From: Lunularia cruciata
Taxonomy: Eukaryota; Streptophyta; Marchantiopsida; Lunulariales; Lunulariaceae
Assembly (NCBI GenBank): GCA_948567375.1
Contig: OX419756.1
Coordinates: 22,529,552-22,593,551, forward strand
Length of the DNA: 64,000 nt
Reading direction: 5' to 3'
Position numbers and translations under genes: made by a program
Shown: piece by piece, positions 54,767 to 64,000 of the stretch
How the letters are laid out: each line of letters opens with the position of its first letter
How positions within the stretch are numbered: position 1 is the first letter of the stretch
The notes under the pieces: model-generated
Told to the model about the DNA's origin: nothing
Database searches by the model: none
Seen by the model: the letters and a program-made list of their open reading frames with translations, nothing else

Positions 54767-55454
54767 TGTGAGCCGGCCTGTCTCTCACTCAAGATGAACC
54801 TCTGATGGCTATTATGGTAGCGCACCATGGACTAAGAAGGCAAGGAACCCCAACGCCATCATACTCCTCCAAGGCTAACACTCCAAGACTCAAGACATTG
54901 CTCACTAAAGAACTCAATGAGAGAGAGATAGTTGCAAATGAAAGGATGATGAGTACCTCCTCACCCCTTGTTTATATACTTGTGAAATAGTTACGTACCA
55001 AAGTTACTAATTACCGTAGTAACTCAAGTTACTAGACTAAAAGTCAAGTAAAGTCAAAAAGTAGAAAGGAATATCAATTCACATGGGCATATTCCTCTAA
55101 GCATGTGGTCTTATCTTGACCCAACCACTAAGTCAAGGATTCCTTCACATGGGCTATCCTTGGACTAAAGAAGAATCCAAAACAAAAAGGCTTGCGGGCC
55201 CAAGAGTTCTCAACTCTTTCCTCAAAGCCAAACACCTAGGAATAATACCAAGTCAACACACAAAAATCCAAAATAGTGGTGCTCATCTTTTCTACTTCCT
55301 CTAAAGTAAGGTCCCCTCTATCTTAGCTATGACTAACTTTAGCTAACCATGACTAATATAGAACCATCCTTTATCTATAAATAATATCTCTTAAGTACTT
55401 GTAATACCAAGCTAAATATCACAATACCACACACATGCACAAATGAGTGTTACA
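54767..55454 (-). repeat. 3' LTR of E
   Basis: Near-identical to 61892-62579; the differences I see are at about 55262 (A/T) and 55446 (A/G). Confidence 0.9.
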
Positions 55455-55470
55455 TTTACCCCCGGACTAA
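55455..55470 (-). promoter_or_regulatory. Polypurine tract of E
   Basis: Minus-strand TTAGTCCGGGGGTAAA immediately before the 3' LTR. Confidence 0.75.
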
Positions 55471-55502
55471 GTTTTCACTTTGTCCTCAAAGTGAAGGTCT
55501 CT

Positions 55503-58500
55503 CTACCTTCTATGGTACATCTTCAACTTATCATGGTTAATCCTATCAAAGTGTCTTCCTCCCAACTCCTTGAGATCATAGGTGTAATTGCCCCACACCT
55601 TCTCCACTATGAAAGGTCCAAAGTACTTAGGCAAAAACTTCTTTTGCACTCTCTTGAATCAAATGGAATCAAACAAGATTACCCAATTACCTTCCTTGAA
55701 AGTCTACACCTTCTTCTTGCCTTGCCTCTTGTCATAGCTCTCCTTTTGTTTCCTTTGGGCTTGCTCCACTCGAACCATAGCAACTGCTCTTGCCTCTTCC
55801 AACTCCATGAGTTGATCCTTCCTTGACTTCTTTGCATCACCTCCTTGTGCTTTCTTCAATCTCCTATGAATGCTTTGGAAGGTAGGAAGATCAAAGTGAA
55901 TAGGTAAGGTAGACTCAATACCATACACCAATTGAAATGGAGAATATCCGGTGGAAGTCTTCATGGTTGTCTTATACTCCCATAAAACTGCATGAATCCT
56001 CTTGTCCCAATGATGTTTAGCCCCCTCCATTTTTGCATCTTTGGCCAACATCATGCACAAGGTCTAATTGGTTCTCTCTGCCAAGCCACTGGAATTTGGC
56101 TTATAGGATGTAGTTACTCTATGTGTGATAGAGAAATGTCGTAGCATGGCTATAGTAATGCTTCTTGTGAACTCTCCTCCTCTATCAGAAACCAACTCCA
56201 AAGGGCATCCAAACCTAGTGATAATGCGTTCATAAATAAATCTACCCACTTCATCTTCATTCTTGTCCCTCAATGGTCTAGCCTCAACCCACTTGGTAAG
56301 GTAATCAGTAACTACCACAATGTACCAATTGTTCCTTGGGGTTCTATTGAGAGGACCTACAAAATCAATTCCCCACTTCTCAAAAGGTCTTAGCAATGGA
56401 ATTGATCTAAGTGGTGGAGTGGATGTAGACTTTCTAGCAAAAGCTTGACAAACATGACAAGTTTTGCAATAATCAAGACAATCCTTGAAAATCCCTCTCC
56501 AATGGTAACTTGCATCTAGAATCTTGAAAGCAGTCACCTTTCCTGCAAAGTGTCCTCTACATACTAAACCTTCATGAAACTCCTTTATGAGTAGGATAGA
56601 CTCTTCCTTACCCACTGCTCTTTGAAGTAGACCATCTGCTCCTTGGTGAAAAATAATATCCTCCACCATTGTGTAAGGTCTAGATCTTGCTGCAAGGGCC
56701 TTCCTCTCCCTAGCATGCATCCCTTCTGGATAGTTACCTCTTGTCACAAAATCCACAATCTCCTTGTACACCATTGGAACCTCTTGAGTGACTGAGATTT
56801 TCATGAGCTCCTCATCCGGGAAGGAATCATCCACTGGCTCATCTCCATCATGATCATAGGCTCTAGATAACAAATCAGCATTTGCATGTTTCTTTCCTGG
56901 CCTATCCTCAATGGTGTAGTCATACTCAGACAAGAGTATCATCCACCTTGCTAGTCTCCCTTCAACATTAGGCTTGTTGAAGATGTGCTTCAAAGCCTTG
57001 TGATCCGTGACAATGGTGGCTTTCCTTCCAATCAAGTAGTGTCTAAACTTCTTGAGACCAAAGATCATTGCCAACCCTTCTCTCTCTGTGACAGAATAGT
57101 TCTTCTCTACTGAAACCATCTGCCTACTAGCATAAGCTATTGGATTATCATGCCCATCTTGGTCTAATTTACTAAGAATGCAGCTTATAGCAACATTAGA
57201 AGCATCAGTGTAGAGGATGAAAGGCTTACTCCAATCAGGTTTAGCAAGAATTGGAGCTACAACAAGGGATTGCTTGAGTTCCTCAAAAGCTTTGAGAGCC
57301 TCCTTGTCTTCCAAAATCACCATGTAATCTACACCCTTCTTCATGTAGATGGTCAATGCATAAGCCTTGTTGGAAAATGAGAAGATGAACCTCCTATAGT
57401 ACCCAACCATCCCCAAGAATTGGCGTAACTTTGTCAAGCTTGAAGGGAATGGAAGGTCTGAGATTTTCTTCACCTTCTCAAGATCAACTGCTATTCCATC
57501 CTTGGAGATGATGTGCTCCAAAAGTAGACCTTCTTCACATCCAAAAATGCACTTCTCTGGGTTGAGTGATGCATTTGCCTCATCCAAGCGTTGCAAGACT
57601 TTGATTAGGTGCTCAAAGTGCTCCTCCTTGCTCCCATAGACACAAAAGTCATCAATGAAGTCTCTCACAAATTTCCCAATGAAAGGTTCAAATTGTTCAT
57701 GAACCGTTGGAATGTGGCTGGAGCATTGCAAAGCCCAAAAGGCATGACCTTGAAAGCATAAGTTCCCCAAGGTGTGGTGAACGTGGTGAGTTGTTGATGC
57801 TCAGGTGCAATCTTGATTTGGTTGTATCCACTATAACCATCTCCAAAACTATACCTCTCATGACCTGCAACCTCCTCCAAGATCTCATCAATGAATGGCA
57901 ATGGGTAGTAGTCCTTCTTGGTAACAGCATTAAGCTTCTTGTAATCCACACATACCCAAAGCTTGCCATTCTTTTTCTTCACAATGACACTTGGAGACAC
58001 CCATTCTGAATTCTCCACCTCAAAGATAAATCCAACCTCCTTGAGCTTATCAATCTCCTCCTTCACAACCAAAGATATTGGTGGGTTAATGCGATGTTGC
58101 TTTTAGCAGATTGGTCTTTGCATGTGACTCCACCTCAATCTTGTGCTCCTCCAAGGTGACTTCCTTCAAATCCTTGTAACTAAAAGCAAACACATGGATG
58201 AACTTGCGGAAAATCTCCTCAAATCTCACCTTCTCCTCCTTGGTAACATTTGGGCCATACTTGAGGGTAGCTAACCTTCTCTCTACCTCCTCAAGTGACA
58301 ATGGTGATTTGTTTGGGTCCTTCAAAACCTCTGGCTTAGGTGAAAAATCCATAGCACACAAGGAATACACACTTGAATCAGATTCAGATCCATCCTCCTC
58401 TATGGAAGTCTCCTCCTCCATGCTTGTGTCCACACCTGAAGCTCCTTCTTCAGAATCTGATTCCCAATAATCAGAAGATGGTGTATCTGAATGTGAAGTG

Positions 58501-58700
58501 TTGGTGGTGTTAGTCACAGGAACAGTGACTCTATGGTTTGATGGCCCAATCCTCAAGTACCCTTTGTGCCATCGATCAGTTATGCATGCTGCTCTCAACC
58601 ATGGCCTCCCAAGAAGTAAGTCATAGCTTGAATCCTTCAAGACCTGGAAAGTCATGAGATTTTGAACTCCCATAACTGAAACTACCACCTTATCCATCAC
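55503..58700 (-). pseudogene. E reverse transcriptase, RNase H and integrase
   Basis: Minus strand. An acidic spacer (58500-58350) precedes RT with GYSGYNQI, MPFGLCNAPATFQ and FIDDF (about 57650). RNase H has YTDASNVAISCIL and TDHKALKH. Integrase has CKTCHVCQ, GIDFVGP, SDRGGEF and SGLAERTN. The tail YDLKELGGRHFD (about 55540) resembles the usual C-terminus; no chromodomain is visible. Breaks: stop and +1 shift near 58100-58125, a 4-bp loss near 57695, TAG at 56061-56063, and TAG and TGA in the tail (about 55660-55705). Confidence 0.85.
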
Positions 58701-58718
58701 TCCTACTGGTCGAACTTG

Positions 58719-60325
58719 TTACTTGTTTGCCATGCTCACCACAAATGTTGAAGGTCTTGAGGGTATCATACCCAACTTCTTCATCAACCTTTCTGACATG
58801 GCATTCAATGTTGATCCTCCATCAACCAATGCATCCTTGATGTTGTGACCATTCACTCTCACATCAATCTTGGAGGCATATTCACAAGCCTCCCATGGTG
58901 CTGGCTTGGCATCCACCACCCCCATTGATATTGGAACTTTTGCCTTCTTCTTCTTCTTACTCCTTGTAGAACTCAAACCACCTCTAAGCTCCTTTCTCAA
59001 GGTAGGGTTCAAAGCAATTAATTGGCCCACTGTGATGTTAGCGTTGTGACCACCAACATCCTCCAACACATTGTAGTTCCATTGTTGCTTTGAAATCAAG
59101 AAATCCTCCATCCCTAACTTCTTCCTTGGAGTCTTTGTTGTTGATGGTGTTGAGGTGCAAGTGCTCCTAGTAGACATAGGAGTATCCTTGCTTGGAGTAA
59201 ATCCTTGAGAAGAGTGAACATCCTCTGCAAAACGAGCTCTCTTCTTCTCTTGTGCCAAAAGCTCCAATTAAGACCCTTGGAGTTTGAGCACTCTCCCTTC
59301 TCATACTTGCTCTCAACCACATCTATGGATGCTATCCCCTTACCTTTGTTGGGATTAGGAGCCACTTGCATTTCACTACCTCCCTCTTTCCCTCTATTGG
59401 CTCCCTCATAACCCCTTCCTCCATGGTAAGTGGAATTTGGGCAATTCCTTTGGATATGGCCTCTTCCTCCACAACCAAAACAATTTCTATCATTGAAATT
59501 GTTGGCTGGTTGGCCTCCTCTATATGGATAGTTTCTATAACTCCTAGGCCCTCTCCCTACATTCAGATCCACCTCTCTCTTCTCCCATAGTTGCACCATA
59601 TTGATCTTGAGATCCGCAAGTTGTTCTGTGATGGTTTGGAGTGGATCTTTTGGTAGAGGTGCAAGAACTGGAGCAACTACTACTTGTGGTACAACCCTTG
59701 TCACCAAAGTATCAGAAGTTCCACCATACTTGTAGCCTTGAGGAGGATGCACAACCTCCTTCACCACCAAATCACTCTCATCTCCTTCCAAACTCTCCTC
59801 CATACGAATTGCGATCTTGATAGCTTCAACCTTGGAAGAAGGTTTCTCATATCTCACCTTGCTTCTAATTTGTGGTCTCAACCCTCCCACAAAATTCTTG
59901 GTGAGCATGGCTCCTATGCCAATCATTATAGTCTCCACATCATCCCCACCCTTCCTCAACACTATGCAAAATCTGGACTCCAACTTTTCCACTCTTTCCA
60001 CATAGACTCTCAGTTTCTCTCCATCTCCTTGCTTGAGAAATGTAACCTCACTCATCAATCTCTCATAACTCTCATCAGGAAGAAAGTTTGCAATGAGTGC
60101 TAAAGTTAAAGTCTCCCAAGACTCCTCTTCTCCATCTCTCCTCTCTCTCTTTTGGTATTCTGACTCATACCATGTAAGTGCTGCATCCTCAAAGAAATCT
60201 GGTAATAATGAGGCCCACTCATTCTTCCTCCTCTCATTGTTTCCTATGCAAGCTCTCTTGAAGTCTCTCACAAAGGCCTCCATATCTTCTCCATCCTTGC
60301 CAAAGAAAACCGGAAGTTTCCCCAT
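58719..60325 (-). pseudogene. E gag and protease
   Basis: Gag opens at 60325 and runs to 59114: FFGKDGEDMEAFVRDFKRA, a retrotransposon-gag region, and one zinc knuckle CFGCGGRGHIQRNC (about 59487-59446), CX2CX4HX4C. The protease lies in the -1 frame from 59267, overlapping gag by about 150 bp, which could be programmed frameshifting or an indel; no classical slippery heptamer is evident. The protease active site is ALVDGGSTLNAMS (about 58835-58795), Asp-Gly-Gly, a known plant gypsy variant. TAA at 58721-58719 interrupts it. Confidence 0.8.
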
Positions 60326-61868
60326 CTTAACCTCTCACTATCTTTCTCTTCTCTCAATTTTTTTTCTCTTTTCTTTTCTCTCACTCTATTACTAATAGAG
60401 TATATACATGACTAACACCATTTGAGAGTAATCCACCCTAGGGAACACAAAAGGTTCAAGTTGCTCCAAGATTTCTATAGCAAAATCAAATCCTAGAGTG
60501 CATATTAATCTAACTCTCATGGATAGTTTATCCATAAGTTGAAAGATTATCTCCATCACTAATCTTGAGAACTAGCTGATGAAGGTGGTAGTATTTCTGT
60601 AGCTGTACTAAGATTCTCTCCAAGATCCTTCACCAAAGTCTCCAAAAGTGATTTTACTCCACTACACTCATGTCCTTTTGGAAGTCCTTCAACTCCACAA
60701 ACCTCACACAACTCCTTGGTCTTAGATCTTCTCCCTCCCAATCTTGGTGAAGAAGGTCCAACATGTAAACCCAAGTCCAGTAAGCCTCTCCTTTCTCTCA
60801 ATCTCTTGCTCTCAAAGGTCAATGGACATGAACTTGCCTAATGTCCCTTTTCTCCACACAAAAAGCACTTAGACTCACTCTTTCCTCCAAGTGGTGTAGG
60901 TTTTTGGATCCTCTCAGCACTCTCTTCAAATTCTATAGTAAACTCTCTTTTCCTCAAATCCACCCCTACAATCACCTCAAACCCTTGAGGAACCTTGCAT
61001 CATCTCAATTTCCACTCTTGATGATCCTCCATGTTCCCAAGATGAATCTAAACACTCAAACATGCATTTTGTTGATCTCAAACTCCTCATGCATGAGATC
61101 TCCACTCTGCAGAATTGACCCTTCCTCACAATGTCACTCAAACCTCCCAACCAGTATGTCACAGTCCTATGAAATTTTTCACACTTAATCACAACTCTAG
61201 GATATCCCTCCCTGCAAAATTTCAAATCTTTTCATGGAGCCATTTGTCCTACACAAATTTCTATTCAACACACAAATTTCAGATTTGGTCTGGAAACCAC
61301 CCCCCTCACTTCAAAAACTCATAACGCCGTGTGCAAGAACGATCTCTCTCTAATTTTTGTGGCAGCAGGTAGGATACAATGCACTCAATTTTCTTGGGAA
61401 TTTTAAGGACAATTCACTAAAAAGTGAAGAAATGGCAGACTCTGTACAATTTTCTAGAGAGCATGCAGTTGCAGGAGCACTTTACCCTATCAACTTTCAA
61501 AAATTCTAGACCAATGCGCATAGTAGCTCTTATAATAATTTTGAGTGTGCTAACTGAAAGATAACCCAAGCTATCATGTGTAGAAATTTCAAGTCCAGAT
61601 CTCAAACTTGAGATTTTGCCCAAAATCACCTTAATCCCCAAAATCTGCAATCCACCTCACACAATCTCTCCAATTCCTCTCATGTGTATAAGATGTACAA
61701 AATCACCTCAAAGACATCATAATGAACTACAGTGTATACAAATGGATCTTGGTTCTCTAACATAAGTTTAGCCCTCTCCTCTCCTAATGTTCTCCCCAAG
61801 TGAGCTCTCATAGCCTCCTTCTGCCTAATGTAGAATTGAACGCGGAACATTATCTTGCCTTCTAGAGA
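60326..61868 (-). other. E leader
   Basis: About 1.5 kb between primer site and gag start. Several short frames (for example 60822-60559 with HVGPSSPRLGG) but no recognised domain. Confidence 0.55.
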
Positions 61869-61887
61869 GGTCCCGGCAACGGAACCA
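61869..61887 (-). promoter_or_regulatory. Primer-binding site of E
   Basis: Minus-strand TGGTTCCGTTGCCGGGACC, four bases after the LTR. The CCGTTGCCGGG part matches the T-arm region of tRNA-Asp-type primers used by many plant gypsy elements; the acceptor part differs, so the exact tRNA is not certain. Confidence 0.7.
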
Positions 61888-61891
61888 AAAA

Positions 61892-62579
61892 TGTGAGCCG
61901 GCCTGTCTCTCACTCAAGATGAACCTCTGATGGCTATTATGGTAGCGCACCATGGACTAAGAAGGCAAGGAACCCCAACGCCATCATACTCCTCCAAGGC
62001 TAACACTCCAAGACTCAAGACATTGCTCACTAAAGAACTCAATGAGAGAGAGATAGTTGCAAATGAAAGGATGATGAGTACCTCCTCACCCCTTGTTTAT
62101 ATACTTGTGAAATAGTTACGTACCAAAGTTACTAATTACCGTAGTAACTCAAGTTACTAGACTAAAAGTCAAGTAAAGTCAAAAAGTAGAAAGGAATATC
62201 AATTCACATGGGCATATTCCTCTAAGCATGTGGTCTTATCTTGACCCAACCACTAAGTCAAGGATTCCTTCACATGGGCTATCCTTGGACTAAAGAAGAA
62301 TCCAAAACAAAAAGGCTTGCGGGCCCAAGAGTTCTCAACTCTTTCCTCAAAGCCAAACACCTAGGAATAATACCAAGTCAACACACTAAAATCCAAAATA
62401 GTGGTGCTCATCTTTTCTACTTCCTCTAAAGTAAGGTCCCCTCTATCTTAGCTATGACTAACTTTAGCTAACCATGACTAATATAGAACCATCCTTTATC
62501 TATAAATAATATCTCTTAAGTACTTGTAATACCAAGCTAAATATCACAATACCACACACATGCACAAATGGGTGTTACA
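61892..62579 (-). repeat. 5' LTR of E
   Basis: TGTAACACCC...GGCTCACA on the minus strand, with TATATAAAC (about 62095-62105). A 61-codon frame on the opposite strand is present in every family C LTR but has no recognisable domain. Confidence 0.9.
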
Positions 62580-62744
62580 GTACACCATTTGCTTTAATGC
62601 CAAATTTGCATCAAACAATGAGCTTTTGCACACCAAGGAAAAACTAAACTTTGATCAAGCTACCAACGATCCACCGAGCTTGGAGATACCACCAACACTC
62701 GCAATTTATGCACCCAATTTCCCCTTGACTTCACTTCTTTGATA
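62580..62744 (-). other. A4 leader, 5' part
   Basis: Right-hand remainder of A4's leader after E, with the same GGTGGTATCTCC stretch as A1 (about 1690). Leads into V. Confidence 0.6.
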
Positions 62745-63194
62745 TAATCTGATTGTTTACAACTCTCGACTCAACTCAACTTAGATCAGTACTTGATCTG
62801 TCACTCTATAAACTGCCAACAACTGGGCACTGATTATAGTCAAGCCACACCCACTCTAGCTAAGAGAATCCAGGTGACACTCGCCAACCTCTGTCCACCA
62901 TAGCCAGGAACTCAAAGGCTCAACATCAAAGAAGTGAGCTCTTTGGAGTTGTACTTCAAAAGTATACCCATGGACTCGAGCTAGGTTTGGAATGCTAACG
63001 GTCCCACTGACGGCACACTCAACGGTGTGAACGGTGCAAAGTGACGTTGGGCTCCACCATGAAGTTAGTATCCCGAACACAAAATCTGACCGTTGGAAAG
63101 TAGTCTATGAGAAATTGCTAAAATACCTTTAAGTACTATCAGTGCAACTCCAATGTCTGAGCAATCTAGATGTGAGACTACAAATGGCATGACA
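62745..63194 (-). repeat. V repeat at 5' end of A4
   Basis: Starts TGTCATGCC at 63194 (minus strand) and ends TGATTA at 62745, then leader. No U repeat upstream, as in A1. Confidence 0.8.
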
Positions 63195-63289
63195 TAGCAC
63201 ATATTAGGTATGTGTACCCATCTCCTCCAAATTTATAGTGTATAGGCATAGGCCGGCCATATATATTACATAATAATTGCCATATTATA
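63195..63289. other. Junction between A4 and rRNA gene
   Basis: About 95 AT-rich bases with a motif GGCATAGGCCGGC that recurs at 63308-63320 inside the rRNA-like part. It could be rapidly evolving D2 sequence or unrelated flank. Confidence 0.4.
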
Positions 63290-63471
63290 TGCCTAAACCC
63301 CACTGATGGCATAGGCCGGCAACAAAAGGCCGACGTTTGTCCCGCCCGAGTAGCCCACGCTGACCAGCGCCCTGCGTCGAGCAGCAGACCAGCTTGCGCC
63401 ATTCCGCATCCGATCAAGGCGCACACGAGGCCACCATTCGCTTCCCTCCCAGCAATTTCAAGCACTCTTTA

Positions 63472-63504
<33 letters not shown>

Positions 63505-63864
63505 TGCGGTACTTGTTCACTATCGGTCTCTCGCCAGTATTTAGCCTTGGAAGGAATTTACCTCCCGCTTAGGGCTGCATTCCCAAACAGCCCAACTCGT
63601 AGACAGCACCTTGTGGAGCAGCAGGGTCCAGGCCTGATGGGGTTCTCACCCTCTCTGACGTCCCTTTCCAGGGAACTTGGGCTCGGTCCGCTACAAAGGA
63701 CGCTTCTCCATACTACAATTTGCGTCGCACAGCGCCGCGGCTGGGCTCTTCAAGCTGGGCTCTTCCCGGTTTGCTCACCGCTACTAGGGGACTCCTTGTT
63801 AGTTTCTTTTCCTCCACTTAGTGATATGCTTAAACTCAGCGGGTAATCTTGCCTGATCTGAGGT
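63290..63864 (-). rRNA. 5' part of 26S/28S rRNA gene, probably a pseudogene
   Basis: Minus strand from the start (CAGATCAGGCAAGATTACCC, then GCTGAGTTTAAGCATATCAC) through the D1 region, with GAGAGACCGATAGTGAACAAG and GACTTTGAAAAGAGAG, into the variable D2 region, where similarity fades near 63290. Normally invariant CpG sites are changed to TG or CA (for example AAGTGGAGGA and CGGTGAGCAAACC), suggesting a methylated, decayed copy. The left end is truncated against A4. Confidence 0.85.
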
Positions 63865-64000
63865 GCTGTGTGTATGTGTTGTTTTTCTTTCCGCCCACAA
63901 GGGTAAGAGTAGAAAAAAAATCCATCCACAGATTCCTGTTTCTCGCTTCGGCCCGCCGTCGTCATACGCGCTATCACAGTGGATTCCAACCCTGAGGCCG
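63865..64000 (-). other. 3' part of ITS2
   Basis: Minus strand, directly upstream of the 26S start. It contains a poly-T run in otherwise GC-rich sequence and runs off the window. Identity inferred from position. Confidence 0.7.

Larger units (their letters stand above)
54767..62579 (-). mobile_element. E, young full-length family C gypsy element
   Basis: 7.8 kb, minus strand. LTRs 61892-62579 (5') and 54767-55454 (3') are each 688 bp and differ at only two positions that I can see. Flanks GTAT (54763-54766) and GTAC (62580-62583) are a 4-bp duplication with one transition. It has a primer site, gag, protease, RT, RNase H, integrase and purine tract. Despite the fresh LTRs its coding region is broken by at least four stops and three frame changes. 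Confidence 0.9.
37052..63194 (-). mobile_element. Family A retrotransposon A4 with five nested insertions
   Basis: Minus-strand copy from V (63194-62745) to U-V-U (37721-37052). It is split by E (54767-62579) in the leader, G (53661-54360) in the leader, D (46425-51941) in gag, C2 (43260-43951) in the methyltransferase and B2 (about 40597-42117) in RT. Removing them leaves the A1 order. Ends are TGTCATGCC...CACGACA. The 4-bp flanks are TATC and TAGC, not a clean duplication. The left flank is AT-rich DNA and the right flank rRNA-like, so the locus may be rearranged. Confidence 0.8.

Noticed and set aside
54805-54990. 61-codon ORF repeated in each family C LTR
   Set aside because: Conserved only because the LTRs are conserved; it overlaps promoter sequence on the opposite strand and has no known domain.
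1-64000. tRNA genes
   Set aside because: I saw only tRNA-complementary primer sites, no cloverleaf with A and B boxes.

Overview
Eukaryotic nuclear DNA, most likely from a non-flowering (seed-free) land plant. Pointers are two arabinogalactan-protein (AGP) type cell-wall genes, one with introns; nested LTR retrotransposons with a plant-type initiator-Met tRNA primer site; and the 5' end of a plant-like 26S rRNA gene at the right edge. The non-angiosperm placement rests on the look of the rRNA sequence and on a retrotransposon type I know mainly from charophyte algae, so it is an inference.

Layout. 1-26.5 kb and 37-63 kb are nested retrotransposons, dominated by one degenerate Ty3/gypsy-like family, here called family A. 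Copy H (439-1197 and 13572-13849) is split by copy A1 (1198-13571, + strand). Copy A3 (13850-26538) has its body inverted relative to its own 3' end. Copy A4 (37052-63194, - strand) is split by five later insertions: B2, C2, D, G and E. 26.5-27.4 kb holds a Ty1/copia remnant. 27.4-37 kb is a retrotransposon-poor island with two AGP-type genes (29739-30254 and 33546-~35065, both - strand). 63.3-64 kb is a decayed 26S rRNA 5' end plus ITS2 on the - strand.

The notable system is family A. In A1 a single reading frame, broken mainly by substitution stops and one 17-bp deletion, runs gag (two zinc knuckles) - aspartic protease - C5 DNA cytosine methyltransferase - reverse transcriptase - RNase H - DDE integrase - PHD finger. 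The methyltransferase resembles DNMT3 in motifs I, VI, VIII and X and has a Pro-Cys-Gln catalytic motif. It is found in all four larger copies. Family A also lacks a conventional LTR pair. Its ends are arranged V - internal - U - V - U, like the split direct repeats of DIRS/PAT elements, although it encodes a DDE integrase and A1 is flanked by a 4-bp target duplication. A retroelement carrying both a DNA methylation writer and a histone-reader-type finger suggests manipulation of its own chromatin state.

Other elements: long-LTR family B with purine-rich tandem repeats (B1, B2); family C, as two solo LTRs (C1, C2) and one very young full-length copy E; chromovirus D with heat-shock-element-like LTRs and a decayed chromodomain; solo LTR G; and an unclassified 1.9-kb insertion F. 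Most family A stops are TAG where a sister copy has CAG or CAA, the pattern expected from deamination of methylated CHG sites.
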